Shown here one piece after another: positions 50,801-62,660 of a stretch of 64,000 nt of DNA. The DNA comes from Symbiodinium natans. Its lineage: Eukaryota; Sar; Dinophyceae; Suessiales; Symbiodiniaceae. The stretch lies in the NCBI GenBank assembly GCA_905221605.1, contig CAJNDS010001557.1, positions 1,543,501-1,607,500 of the forward strand, written 5' to 3'. How positions within the stretch are numbered: the stretch's first letter is position 1; each line of letters opens with the position of its first letter. Position numbers and translations under genes: made by a program. The notes under the pieces were generated by a model. It worked only from the letters and a program-made list of their open reading frames with translations, was not told the origin of the DNA and made no database searches.

Positions 50801-53800
50801 TTTTGTCTTGAGGGTTTAGGGTTCCCCTAAACCCCAAACCCCCAAACCCTAAACCCCAAACCCTAAACCCCACACCCTAAACCCTAAACCCTAAACCCTA
50901 AACACCAAGCGCGAAGCCTGCCAACAAAACATCCGCGGGCGCCTCCCCCCAAAGACCGAGGCTCCTGGGCCGGGCGGAGCAAAGTCTCCGTGAGGCCGCG
51001 GGTTTGGGGATTTTAGGGCTTAGGGTTTAGGGTTTAGGGTTTAGGGTTTAGGGTTTAGGGTTTAGGGCCCAGGGGTTTTTGGGGGTTTTCGGCGGTTTTG
51101 GGATATCGGGGATTGAGGGTTTGGGTTTCGGGATGTAGGGTTTAGGGATTGAGGGCTTAGGGTTGAAGTTGAGAGCTTAAGAAAGTAGGGTTTCGGGTTT
51201 TGGGTTGACTTGGGATTTCAGGGTTTCGTTATATTGGTGTTGGTTTAGGAGTTTAGGGTTTGGGGATTTAGGGTTTAGGGTTTAGGGTTCTGGGGTATTG
51301 GGATAGGCATGCATTGCTTTGCTATATGTTATTTTGTTTATTGTGTTTTTATTGTTCATACAATTTCTGTTTTCTGCTTTTGTTGCGGGGGAGTTGGGTC
51401 TATGGTTTCTGGAGATCTGTAATTTTCACGCTTACCGGGTCTTACGGTTTGGGGGCTTCGGTTTTTGCAGGGTAAAGGGCTTTTCAGGGCTTTACGGTTG
51501 CGGGCTTAGAGTTTCACAAGGTTTCAAGGCTTTCAAAGCCTAAATTGGGGGAGGGGGGGTGGCAGCTTTAAGAGTCTGCGCTTTGGAGAGCTTCTAAGAA
51601 AACAGGGTTCCGGGTTTAGAGTTTGAAAGGTATGGGGGTTAGGCCTCTGTCGATGTTGTGTGTGTGTGCCTTAGGGTTTCATTTTCAGAAGGTTTGAAGT
51701 TTTGGGGTGCTTCAATCCAGCCCCAAGCCCTACCCTAAATCCTCAACTTTATAAGCCCTCAACCTTAATGAACCCTTATAAGCCCGTGGAACCCTCTAAA
51801 GGCCCTAAACCCTAAACCCTCTCTAGGGTTTTACATAGGGTTCAGGGCTGTAGGGTACCCTACCAAAGAAGGTTTGAGGTTCTTGAGGCAGGGCGGCTGA
51901 TGTGCCGCGGGATTTCCGAGGCCGCAGCGTTCCTCAAGATCTACCCGGAATCCACATGCGGCTGGGCAGCATGGGGCTTGAGGAAAGGCCCCTCTAGGGG
52001 TTGGGGGGTTTGGGTGTTTAGGGGTTCAGGGGTTCAGGGGTTTAGGGGTTTAGGGGTTTGGGGGTTTAGGGGTTTAGGGGTTCAGGGGTTTAGGGGTTTA
52101 GGGGTTTAGGGGTTCAGGGGTTTAGGGGTTTAGGGGTTTAGGGGTTCAGGGGTTCAGGGGGTTCAGAGGTTTAGGAGTTTAGGAGGTTTTTGCATACCTG
52201 GCATGCTGACTGGGCAGGCATAGCTCGGGGACATTTTGCATGATGCATGGCAAGGCCGGATGCCGGCTATGCGCAAAGAGCGTTTCCTAAACTCTGGACC
52301 TCCTGAACCCTGAGCCCCTGCCCCCGAATCTAAGCCACCCTAAACCCTCAAACTCTCAGCCCTACCACCCGAAGTATAGGGTTTAGGGTCTAGCGTTTGG
52401 GAATTCTCAGGGCTTGGGTTTAGGAGCAAAGTGCACAGTAGGGGCTTGTAGGCTTCATCCGGCTCAGGGATGTTTAAGGTTTATATGGGGTGTTTGGGCT
52501 ATTGGTTCAGGGTTTGAGCTTCTTCGCTACCCCAAACCCTAAAAAACCCACCCTAAAAACCGTTAAGAACCCTAAAAACCCTAAACGCCATGAAAACCCG
52601 AAAAACCCTAAAAACCCCAAAACGACCTTTAAGAACCCAAAAAACCCTTAACCCCAAAAAAACCCTAAACCCTAAACCCAAAAAAAAGTCAAAAAACCCT
52701 TAAAAAACCCTAAAAACCCTAAAACAACCCTAAAAAAACACCCTAAATTGCCCGAAATGCCCAGAAAAGGCCCCGCTGCAGCCAAGGCTTCATCGAGACG
52801 CCCTCCGGCGCACACGACAAGCACAACCTGCGCGGAAGCTGGGCCGCGACGGGTTTGTAGGGTTTAAGGGGTGCAGAGCGTTCAGAGGGTTTAGAGGGTT
52901 TATAGGGTTTAGAGGGTTTGTAGGGTTTATAGGGTTTATCGGGTTTATAGGGTTTGTAGGGTTTATAGGGTTTATAGGGTTTAGGCTTGAGGCTTTCGGC
53001 TTTAGGCTTTAGGGTTTAGGGTTTAGGGATAGGGTTTAGGGTTTAGGGCTACTGAACCCTAGGCCCTATAAACCTCCCTGAATGGCCCCGGTCTGATGCA
53101 GCCAACACTTCATCATTTAAAGGTAACCCTAAACCCTAAACCCTAAACCCTAAAAGTTTGGAATGATGCAGTTGCAGCAGCTTTGCAAGGATGCCTGGGG
53201 CGGCCGTCGCGCGTTGCAATTCCATTCTTACCCTAAACCCTAAACCCTGAGCCCTAAACCCCTAAACCCCTAAACCCTAAACCCTAAACGCAGCTCAGAA
53301 GAAACCGAGGGCCCTAAACCGAATTTAGCGCCGCGTCAATCCCTGAAGCCCAAACCCCACCCCTGAGACCCCAAAACCCTAAGCCATCCTACTCCCGGTT
53401 TACCCTTCTAAACGCTTAGAGCTCCGATACCCTGGCCATAAACCCTTCGCCCTGAGGCCCTAAAACCCTACAACTCCACCCTAAACTTTGCCAAGGAAAG
53501 GTGGTGCAATCCGCGCTTCAAAGTGCAGGCGCGAGGAACCCCTTCCAGCTCCGCCTTTGGGACCGAAAAAGCGTCGATTTCTTCGGGTTTGTTGGGTTTA
53601 GGGTTTGGGGTTTAGGGTTTAGCGTTTAGGGTTTAGGGTTTAGGGTTTAGGATTTAGGGTTTAGGGTTTAGGGTTTAGGGTTTTAGGGTTTAGGATTTAG
53701 GGTTTAGGGTTTAGGGCTTTAGGGTTTTACGGTTGGGACGCGCATGCGCTTTCGGAAGTTCGGGTGCCGGGGTCGAGTAGATGCTTGTGGAGGGCTTCGC

Positions 53801-55232
53801 CGGTTGCTTTGTGGCAGCCGAGTTGTGCGTTCGGCACAAGGTTTTAGGTTTCAAGGTTTAGAGTTTTAGGGTTTTAGTGTTTTAGGGTTTTAGTGTTTTA
53901 GGGTTTTAATGTTGAGGGTTAGCAGTGTTTTCGAGAAGGTGTAGGGTTTTCAGGGTTTAGGCTTCAAGGCTTCAAGGGCTTGTTTTCGAGCAGCATAGCT
54001 TCAGCGTCTCCGAGTTGCATGCTGAAGGCTTTAACGCTTCGATCTTCGGGGTTTTAGACCAGCTCTAAACCCCTAAACCCTATACCCTACAAGCTTTAAA
54101 CCCGATACCCTAAACCCTAAAAGCCCTAAACCCACAGGCCCCCAGCGTCGATCACCCCAAACCCCAAACTCCACCAAGGACCCCAGACCCCAAACCCCAA
54201 ACCCTAATCCCTAAACCCCAAACCCCAAACCCCCAAACCCTAAACCCTAAACCCTAAACCCCCAACCCCTAAACCCTAAACCCCCTAACCCTAAACCCTA
54301 AACCCTAAACCCTCAAACCCTCAAACCCTCAAACCCTAAATCCAAGGCTGCTCTGGCACCTACCATCCAAGGGGCTCCATCCCTCTGCTGCGTCTAAAGC
54401 TGGCGCTGCTGAAGGCCGCTGGGAGGGATTTTGGGGTTTAGGGTTAGGGTTTAGGGTTTAGGGTTTAGGGTTTAGGGTTTAGGGTTTAGGGTTTAGGGTT
54501 TAGGGTTTAGGGCTTAGGGCTTAGGGCTTAGGGCTTAGGGGGTTGGGGTTTAGGGCTTGGTGTTTGAGGTTTAGGGTTTGGGGTTTGGGGTGGTTTTAGG
54601 GGTTTGGGGTTTAGAGGTTTAGGGGTTTATGATTTAGGAGTAGGGTTTAGGGTTAGGGTTGGGGTTTAAGGTCTAGGGTTAGGGTTGAGGGATTGGGGTT
54701 TAGGGTTCTGTTTTCCTTGAGTCCGATTCCCAACATTGCATCACGGAGTTTGACAGTGCTTTGGCTTCGGGTGGTGGATATAGTGGACCGCGCCTGTTTC
54801 TTCTAGCTTGTACACTATTCGACCCTGGGCTTTTTGGGGTTTTGGGGGGTTTGGGGGTTTTGGGGTTTTGGGTTTCTTTTTGTTTTTCAAGCCCCTAATT
54901 GTGGCTTAGGGCTCATGATAGCCTGAAACAGAAAGGCCCCTAAACCACATGCCCGCCAGCCCTTCCGACGGACACCATGACCCTAAACCCTAAACCCTAA
55001 ATCCTAAACCTAAACCCTAAGCCCTAAACCCTAAACCCTAAACCCTAAACCCTAAACCCTAAACCCTAAACCCTAAACCCTAAACCCTAAACCCTAAACC
55101 ATGCAGGCTGGCACTGCGAGCGGAGCCCCTGCACCGTCGACAAGCGGTGATTTGGTCGGGACATGGTGAGGTTTTATATAGGGGTTGCTATATAGCGTTT
55201 AGGGTTTAGGGTTTAGGGTTTAGGGTTTAGGG
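50800..55232. repeat. Gene-free, telomere-like repeat landscape
   Basis: Dozens of short arrays in both orientations and many degenerate forms. Clean arrays: 50865-50900 (C-strand), 51018-51066, 53585-53720, 54262-54340 (C-strand), 54438-54515 and 55008-55100 (C-strand). Degenerate units dominate 51070-51300, 52520-52760 (CCCTAAAAA types), 52855-52990 (GGGTTTATA types) and 53870-53920 (TTTTAGTG types). Short unique patches at 51300-51520, 53080-53240 and 54720-54960 show nothing recognisable. Confidence 0.7.
52007..52180 (+). repeat. 8-bp tandem repeat TTTAGGGG/TTCAGGGG
   Basis: About twenty units of an 8-bp variant (GGGGTTTA or GGGGTTCA) of the telomere-like word, distinct from the 7-bp arrays around it. 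Confidence 0.85.
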
Positions 55233-55325
55233 TGGGGACCCCCGAAAATAGACCTCCAAATAGTAGGATTCCCGTATAGTCAGGACCCCAAGAAGGTAGC
55301 CCTAACGTCGGAAACCCCTAGATAG
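55233..55325 (+). repeat. Dispersed repeat D, copy 2
   Basis: Matches the copy inside the CCCH gene at 3678-3775 (TGGGGACCCCCGAAAATAGA, then AATAGTAGGATTC, then CGTCGGAAACC). It is directly preceded by a TTTAGGG array (55198-55232). Confidence 0.7.
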
Positions 55326-55417
55326 GAAATGGTCTTCGCAACCTTCTTGGGGAGGGTGCTTTGAACATCTTGCATCCCTGAACCCTAAGACAACTAAGCC
55401 CCCCTTATTCTCCACCC

Positions 55418-55480
55418 TAAGGGTTTAGGGTTTAGGGTTTAGGGTTTAGGGTTTAGGGTTTAGGGTTTAGGGTTTAGGAT
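55418..55480 (+). repeat. TTTAGGG array
   Basis: Nine near-perfect units. A CCCTAAA array of opposite orientation follows at 55579-55663, with 100 bp of unique DNA between. Confidence 0.95.
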
Positions 55481-55578
55481 AGAATACTCAGAGGTTGCGA
55501 CCGGGAGTCGGGATCGAGAGAACCCGTGGTTTGAGCGTGGTCTTGAGGAGCATCCCTCAAACCCAGAGGCTTCCTGCC

Positions 55579-55663
55579 AAACCCTAAACCCTAAACCCTA
55601 AACCCTAAACCCTAAACCCTAAACCCTAAACCCTAAACCCTAAACCCTAAACCCTAAACCCAC
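55579..55663 (-). repeat. CCCTAAA array
   Basis: Twelve perfect units; unique sequence on the right. Confidence 0.95.
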
Positions 55664-56355
55664 CTCAACATTCTCAAGCCCCTAATTGTGAGGTTCAAGA
55701 AGATGGCGTGGTTCGGCAGATTGCTAACACCTTTGCGCCCTAGTTAACCCTAGAGACTCAAAGCCCACAACCCAACATCAGGGCCTTAACTGCTAAGCCG
55801 AAAACCCTGGACGGGGGGAGAGCCCACCCTGTTCAACAAACTATGCTAACCCTATGTAAATCCAGGCATCTATCTTGGAGCCCCCATAAACTTTACAACG
55901 AAAGACACCATTAAGAAGAAGTAAATAACCATTTCAGAAAGCCAAGTATTTGGGTTATAAAAGTATGCAGCATAATATAGCTCTTCCAACATGAACTATA
56001 TATGCAAAGAAAGACAAATGACACACCATTAGAATGAAGATCACGTAGACACCATCCAGAATATATATTTTGAATTAAAAGAAAGAAGAAAAGCATGCTG
56101 AGCATGATTTCTTATGTTTCTGGGCAAGCTAGCCCTACAGGTCCTATCCCCGAACTTGTCAACCCGAGAAATCTCAATGACTCAAGCCGCTCAAGCCTTC
56201 ACGTAGTCTCCCAAAATGAAGTCCCAGTATTTGGTGCCCACTTCAAGAAGGACACGTATGTTTCAAAACGGAGAGATCCGGACAAACGTGCTTAGGACGT
56301 AGGGTGATTTGGGAGGTACGCGAAGCACTGGTGGATTAGAGTTATACCTCTCAAA
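55664..56355. other. Unique non-coding stretch
   Basis: About 690 bp, AT-richer than its neighbours from 55905 to 56100. Short frames on both strands show no domain. Nothing is identified. Confidence 0.5.
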
Positions 56356-56357
56356 GA

Positions 56358-56492
56358 GCCCAAACCCTAAACCCTAAACCCTAAACCCTAAACCCTAAAC
56401 CCTAAACCCTAAACCCTAAACCCTAAACCCTAAACCCTAAACCCTAAACCCTAAACCCTAAACCCTAACCCCCCCCCCCCCCCCCCCCCCCC
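56358..56492 (-). repeat. CCCTAAA array followed by a C homopolymer
   Basis: About fifteen CCCTAAA units (56358-56468) run directly into a C tract of about 25 bases. Confidence 0.95.
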
Positions 56493-59160
56493 CTTCGGCT
56501 TTGTGGGCTCCCCCATCCGAGGCGTTCCAATAAGGGACATCGCGCCGGCGCAAGTGCCAGCGGCAAGAGCTGGGAAAACGAGGAAGCGTATGTCTCATTC
56601 AGCTTCAAACCGCCTGAACCTTGAATCCGAAACCCTAAACCCTAAGCCCTAAGCCCTAAACCCTAAACCTGAATCCGAAACCCTAACACAAGGGGATCCT
56701 CGTGCTGCCTGCGACGTTCCCACATATTAGGAATAGTAAGGAGGAGAGGGTTAAGGGTTCAGTCCATATCTTGATATTCCAGCCAACACCTGTTATTTGC
56801 GGAAGGTACCTTCATGAGTTTTCAGCCAGGGATCCTTATCAAGCTTTAAGGTACATGTTTCATTTGGCATGCAACACATGTAATTGTATGCATCTTCTGC
56901 ATATCGAACAGAATCCCTAAACCCTAAACCCTAAACCCTAAACCCTAAACCCTAAACCCTAAACCCTAAACCCTAGACCCTAAACCCTAAACCCTAAACC
57001 CAAACCCTAAACTAAGCCCAATTTCACCATTTGAGCCCGCAAATCAAGACACGATGGTACCTAGAGGCACTGAGCCTCTGGGAGCCGAAGGTTGCGACCC
57101 ACGACTCCCACTGCAAACCCTAAACCCTAAACCCTAAACCCTAAACCCTAAATCCTAAACCCTAAACCCTAGACCCTAGACCCTAAACCCTAAACCCTGA
57201 ACCGACCTCGACTTCCTGTCCGACTATAGGACTTGACTGATCTGATTGCTTGTAGCTGTTCAAAGTGCCGGGGCTGTTAAGGCCACGCCGCAGTACATGT
57301 ACTTCAACATGGCAGGGCTGTTAGGGTCAAAGCACATGTAGCCAAGCGATGGCCCTCTTTGTAAAAAGCTTGCAGCAGCAGCTATTGCTACCTACTGCCT
57401 TGTGCTAGTGTGGTTGGATGCAAGAAGCTAGCAGACTTGAGCAAACTTACTGGCTCAAAACCCAACTTCTCAACTTTTGGGATTCTTATAAGGTAGTTTA
57501 TCCTGAAAGTTTCAACTTTTATTTCCTTGGGGTTTGGGCCAGTAAGCAAACACAGTTGAGAAACAGATGCTGCTGGCCTGTGATGCCACGGTGCTTTTGC
57601 ACCTCTATGCCACCGAGACTTATGTGCCTGAGCTTGATGCGATTGATTCTTGCCAGAGTTCTTGCTTTCAGCCCTAAACCCTAAACCCTAAACCCTAAAC
57701 CCTATTTGCCAAGTTGAGGTCCATGCTTGTCAAGCTGCTGTGGACAACAGTGGCTGGCCAGGTGGCACGCGAACATCTGAGTCAGTGTTCGCTTAAGAGG
57801 CGCTTTGGCAATGTTGCCAGGTCACGAACGTACAGTTCGCAGATGACTTTGGCGAACAATGCTACTCGACGAACTGTTGACGCTCCTTGTGGCCCTAAAC
57901 CCTGAACCCTAAACCCTAAACCCTGAACTCGCCGATGAAGCTTCTCCCCCACAAACCTAGAAGAACCGTCCTAGAATACTCTGCCCAGGGAAGTTGCGCG
58001 GTACGATCAGCTGGGATCCGCCACCGGACACGACCAATGTGACACATTATGTGGTGCCTTGGGCTGTTGCAAATGAGATCTGTAGACGTAGCTGCAAAAA
58101 CATCCGGACGAGTGGAACGGTGAAAGGAACAGGAAATTGCCACCTGGAGGCATGTTGAGTTGGTGAGGAGCTTGAATTCCTGTCACATGCCATTGAGGAT
58201 TCCGATTACATGCCCTTGAAAACACGGCAATGCCGAAATCTTTCGAGGGCTTTTAGATCTTGCTTTATGTGCGTGCTCTATGTTGCCAGTTCTCCAACTT
58301 CTGGTCCCTGTTTGGGTACCCTAAATAGTAGGGAGGGACCATAAGTTTTTGAGAAGTGACCATGTCTTGTCTCAGGAAACGGGACTGGTAGAGTTCTCCC
58401 AACTGTCGTTTCGGCTTGAGGGTCGAGAGTTGAGCAGTTGAGATCGACTGGGCATTTGATTGCTATAGATTGGGCTGAGCCTTGCTTCCAGCTGTAAGAG
58501 ACGAGCCCTGAGTCTCCAGAAGAACCAAGACAACGCACTCAGCATTCAGCGCCTCACGCAAAGAAACACACGATTAAACCTAGCCCTACATAGACTCAGG
58601 TATACGGTGCATGCAGCCCAGACTTGGCCTACGACTTGTCCTTGCCCAACGTGTCTCGGCTCTGTGCAAGATTTGGGGCTCGGGCTTGGGTGTTTTCCTC
58701 AGATTCTGGGAGGGATCGGTTCCCTATTGTGCTCTTGGGTTGCTAGGCAACCTACGTACCTGGTGCAGGCTTACGGGCGTCTGCAGGCGTAGGGGCTTGT
58801 GCATTTAGTCCGCGAATCCTTGAACAGCATGCTTCTTGAGAGCGGGGTTTGAAGTGCGGTTTTCGTTGCAAGATTGCCTATACCATCCAAGGTAAACTCC
58901 GAAGCAGATTTGCCAATCGTATACTACGGAGCCACTGGCGACTGGCACGGCACATGCTTGGGGAGCTTCGCATCATGGGGTCTTGTACAACCCCCACCTT
59001 TTAATTTTCCCTAAACCCTAAACCCTAAACCCTAAACCCTAAACCCTAAAGCGCCTTTTGATTGTAAACGCTCTGCCGCCTCGGCCGGGCCTGGCCGAGT
59101 TCCTGTCAGAGAGGTCGGGCTGCGGGGCTCAGGGGCCAAGCCGCGAGAGCCCCTGGCTGA
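56493..59160. other. Mostly unique DNA with short CCCTAAA arrays
   Basis: Arrays at 56918-57012, 57115-57195, 57670-57700, 57892-57925 and 59010-59050. The unique sequence between (for example 57200-57670 and 57930-58990) has short frames only, none recognisable. Single-exon fragments of host genes could be hidden here. Confidence 0.5.
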
Positions 59161-59176
59161 AGAGTGCCTAGGACCG

Positions 59177-59323
59177 GTTTAGGTTTAGGGTTTAGGGTTT
59201 AGGGTTTAGGGTTTAGGGTTTAGGGTTTAGGGTTTAGGGTTTAGGGTTTAGGGTTTAGGGTTTAGGGTTTAGGGTTTAGGGTTTAGGGTTTAGGGTTTAG
59301 GGTTTAGGGTTTAGGGTTTAGGA
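59177..59323 (+). repeat. Longest TTTAGGG array in the right half
   Basis: About twenty perfect TTTAGGG units. Confidence 0.95.
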
Positions 59324-59325
59324 CC

Positions 59326-59424
59326 AGGAGTAGGCCCTTTTTCAGCCTTTTTCCCTTTTTTAGGGTTGGGCTTCCCTTATCAATCCCCTTAAAACCAAGA
59401 AGGGTACCCTTTTTATTCCTGGGT
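59326..59424. repeat. MITE-like family C, copy 2
   Basis: Resembles 98-183: a CCCTTTTTC/TTTCCC left part and AAGAAGGGTACCCTTTTT at the right, with loosely inverted ends. It abuts the TTTAGGG array. Confidence 0.35.
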
Positions 59425-61060
59425 TACTCCCGGGTCTAGGTGCCCAGGGCTACATCCGTCTGTTCTCCATGCCATTTGAAAGCCTGTCCGCAGGCGACAT
59501 TTTTGAATGCTAGCACACATAGCTTCGCATGTACAAACCCAAGACGGGCTGTCCCTTCAGAATGTCCCCAGTGCCTGGGTGTCCCTAACAAGGTCCCCAA
59601 ACCGTTTTCAGGGGGCCGAAAGGCGCGATTCCCAGCGGGAGAAATCTCGGCTCCCATTCAAACGTCTCGGGTGTGAAATCCATCCTGTTTTGTCCTCCTT
59701 TGTATTGCGCCGAGTCCGTCTGACCCAGTTTATAAGATTCTCTGTATTGCAGACGCCCTCAGCTCGAGTCTAAAGCCAAAATCGGTGACGTAGTAGGACC
59801 GCACAAACTCCATCTCAAAAGGGTTTAAGATTGAAGACGGGTTTGCCTCACAAATCAAGAAGCCCTGAACAATGCGGCCGACCTGCATTGCTGTAGGCGA
59901 AAACTGGCAAGTTCCGGCAGGATGCTCAGAAGTGGTGGCGGGATGCTTTCTTTTGGCAAGGACCCTAACCCCTAAACCCTAGAGGGTTTAGGGTTACGGG
60001 TTAAGGTTTTTGGGTAAAGGGTGTTCGGACTTTCGATGGTCCACGGAGGTTGATGGCAGGTGAGTTGCAGAGCTTCTCTTGGTGTTCAATCTTGTGGCTG
60101 CACTTTGCATTCGTCTCGCTTTAGGGAGGTTGAGTCAAACTTATCAACCTGCATCTCGAAATTATTCTAAACTCGGGTTCTTTGGTGATGCTTCAGTTGT
60201 TACAAGCGCCTATCAGGTGGGTCCTATCCGAAGTCGAAACAACCCACATTTGCCCTTCAAGCAGCTGCGCGAAGGTGGGGACCAACTCCATCTATGGAGT
60301 TAGAGGTGCCGGAGACTTCTTCTGGAAGTATTGCGTTCTCCCCAGTTGCCCCAGCTCTTTGCTCTGAGCCGCTGCGTTTTGTTGGTGACCTGTGGCTGCA
60401 CTGGCTCTGTGGCATCAGCTCGAAAGTTGAGATCATATACCGGATGCCACTGTAACCCCGAATAAGGCATATGTTTCATACATCTTTCATGGTTGATTTT
60501 GGCCCCAAGGATTATGTAGGATACGCAAGGTGCTGGCGTTGGACTTCATAACCCTTGACTGCCCCCACCCCCCCCACCCCACCCCCCACCCCCGTCCCAT
60601 GAGGTGGGTCTGTATCTTCCGGTCAGTTTTTGGACCCATATGCCGCTGCCTAAGTTTCTGCTGTCGTTCCGCTCACGTTCCTAGTGGTTTGTGTGCGACA
60701 TTAGCAATCGGAAAAGCTATCTTTCACCTGTTTGGGGCAGGGTCCTGCGAGCCTTCTGTGCTTCAAAGTCCTATTGCAAGGGGCTTGTCACCTGCAATAA
60801 CCTACTGCAGTTGCTTTCGGGTTATTCGGTTCTGAGTTGCGCATCATTGTTTACTCTTGAATGGTGGGCCGCATCACGGCCTCAGGTTTTCCTCACGGCT
60901 CCCAAACGCTTATACAGACAGTTCTCTACTTGTTTTCATAAGGCATTCATCGGACTCATTCAGTTCCCCCCACAATTGCCCAAGTTGGCTTCAGAGCCAG
61001 GGTTTAGGCCCCCTCCCTTCAAATAGGTCCGAGGTTACGGGGGGCCTATGAATCCGACAG
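59425..61060. other. Unique stretch without a recognised gene
   Basis: About 1.6 kb with few telomere-like units and a C-rich microsatellite at about 60560-60595. Frames up to about 110 codons occur on the plus strand (60530-60835, 60691-61026) and show no known domain. This could hold degenerate host gene fragments, but I cannot support one. Confidence 0.45.
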
Positions 61061-62660
61061 TAAACCCTAAACCTTAACACCTAAACCCTCAAAGCCAACC
61101 CTAAACCCTAAACCCTAAACCCTAAACCCTAAACCCTAAACCACACCTCTGAAGGCCGTTTATCTCGTCGTTGTCCCGATGCCAGACATGCCAGGGCCTC
61201 TTTAGGCGACGAAGTCGCTCCTACTCATTGGTTCTCAGTACAGGGAAACCCTAAACCCTAAACCCTAAACCCTAAACCCTAAACCCTAAACCAAGGGAAA
61301 TTTGGTACCTTGTATATTTCCTTGACGGGTACTGGGGGGGAACATGGTGCGTCCCACATTCCCTAGAAGGAACCAGTAGGCCGGTGGGCTTACGGCTTCA
61401 GGGTTTAAAGGTTCAGGGTTCTTCCAAAAACAAGACTTCGGAAGGGGCCTGGGGAGGGGGTTTAGGGTTTAGGGTTTAGGGTTTAGGGTTTAGGGTTTTT
61501 TGGGTTTTTTGGGTTTAGGGTTTAGGGTTTAGGGTTTGGGGAAGGGGGGCGGGGGGAGGGAAGGTCCGAGCAGACACGTGACATGCAGCTAAGGGGGTCA
61601 TCCACATATGGAGTTGGCCACTGTGCGATGCTTGGCCTTGTCTGCGATTCTGGGGCCTAGGGGGTTATAGCTGAAGCATGTTTGCATGCTGAAGGTTACG
61701 ATTACATCGACACGTCAAACGGCGGCACCGTCCCGAATCCACCGCCTTTGAATTTCAGCTCCTTCACAGACACAGATCCAGATGCTGGAGAGGCATCCCG
61801 GCATTGGAGTGGGTATGTTGCTTCATGCTGCAGTCTGATGCACGAGGTCATGGATAGAATCTAGATCTTTATGGGTTTCCAGACTTGTGTCTTTTTCTAC
61901 ATGCTGTTCCACACTGTTATCCCTAAGCCTTAATCCGAACCCTAAACACCTAAATCCGAAGACGTACGGCCTATAGTACCTATGGCCGAATTCCAAAGCC
62001 CAAGAACAACAAATGCCTACGTTCGCCCTTGGTCCTTGGGCTCGTGTGAGGGATCTGGGGCTTGCGAGATGCAAGGGTTCTGGGTTTTGGGTGTAGAAGG
62101 GCTTATGGTCCAGCTTTGGCTTGAGAGGGCTCGCAGTGCAGGGTTTAGAGGGCCTCTGGGCTTGGGACTTACCAGGTAAACCCTAAACCCTAAACCCTAA
62201 ACCCTAAACCCTAAACCCTAAACCCTAAACCCTAAACCCTAAACCCTAAACCCTAAACCCTATTTGGGGCAGGGCAGAGTAGGGGCAGAGGAGGGGCGGA
62301 GAAGAGGCGGGGTAGCCGAGCAGGCAAGGCGAGAGCTGGAGGCCGAGCAGACTCCAGAGCGGATTTTTGGTGTAGGGCTTAGGGTTTAGGGTTTAGGGTT
62401 TAGGGTTTAGGGTTTAGGGTTTAGGGTTTAGGGTTTAGGGTTTAGGGTTTAGGGTTTAGGGCTTCCTGAGCCTCCGTTCGAAAGGGCCGTCGGCCGTAGG
62501 CCGCAGCGAGTATGAGATTTGCACAAGTCTCGAGGAAGAGCCCTCAGGACTTGACCTACGCCGGGTTGAAGTATCCAGCAAGCTGATTAGGGTTTAGGGT
62601 TTAGGGTTTAGGGTTTAGGGTTTAGGGTTTGGGGTTTGGGGTTTAGGGTTTCTAATTTTC
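61061..62660. repeat. Alternating telomere-like arrays and short unique DNA
   Basis: C-strand arrays at 61098-61142, 61248-61292 and 62177-62262. G-strand arrays at 61458-61500, 61510-61540, 62378-62462 and 62588-62650. Unique patches at 61550-62170 and 62463-62585 hold no recognised gene. Confidence 0.75.
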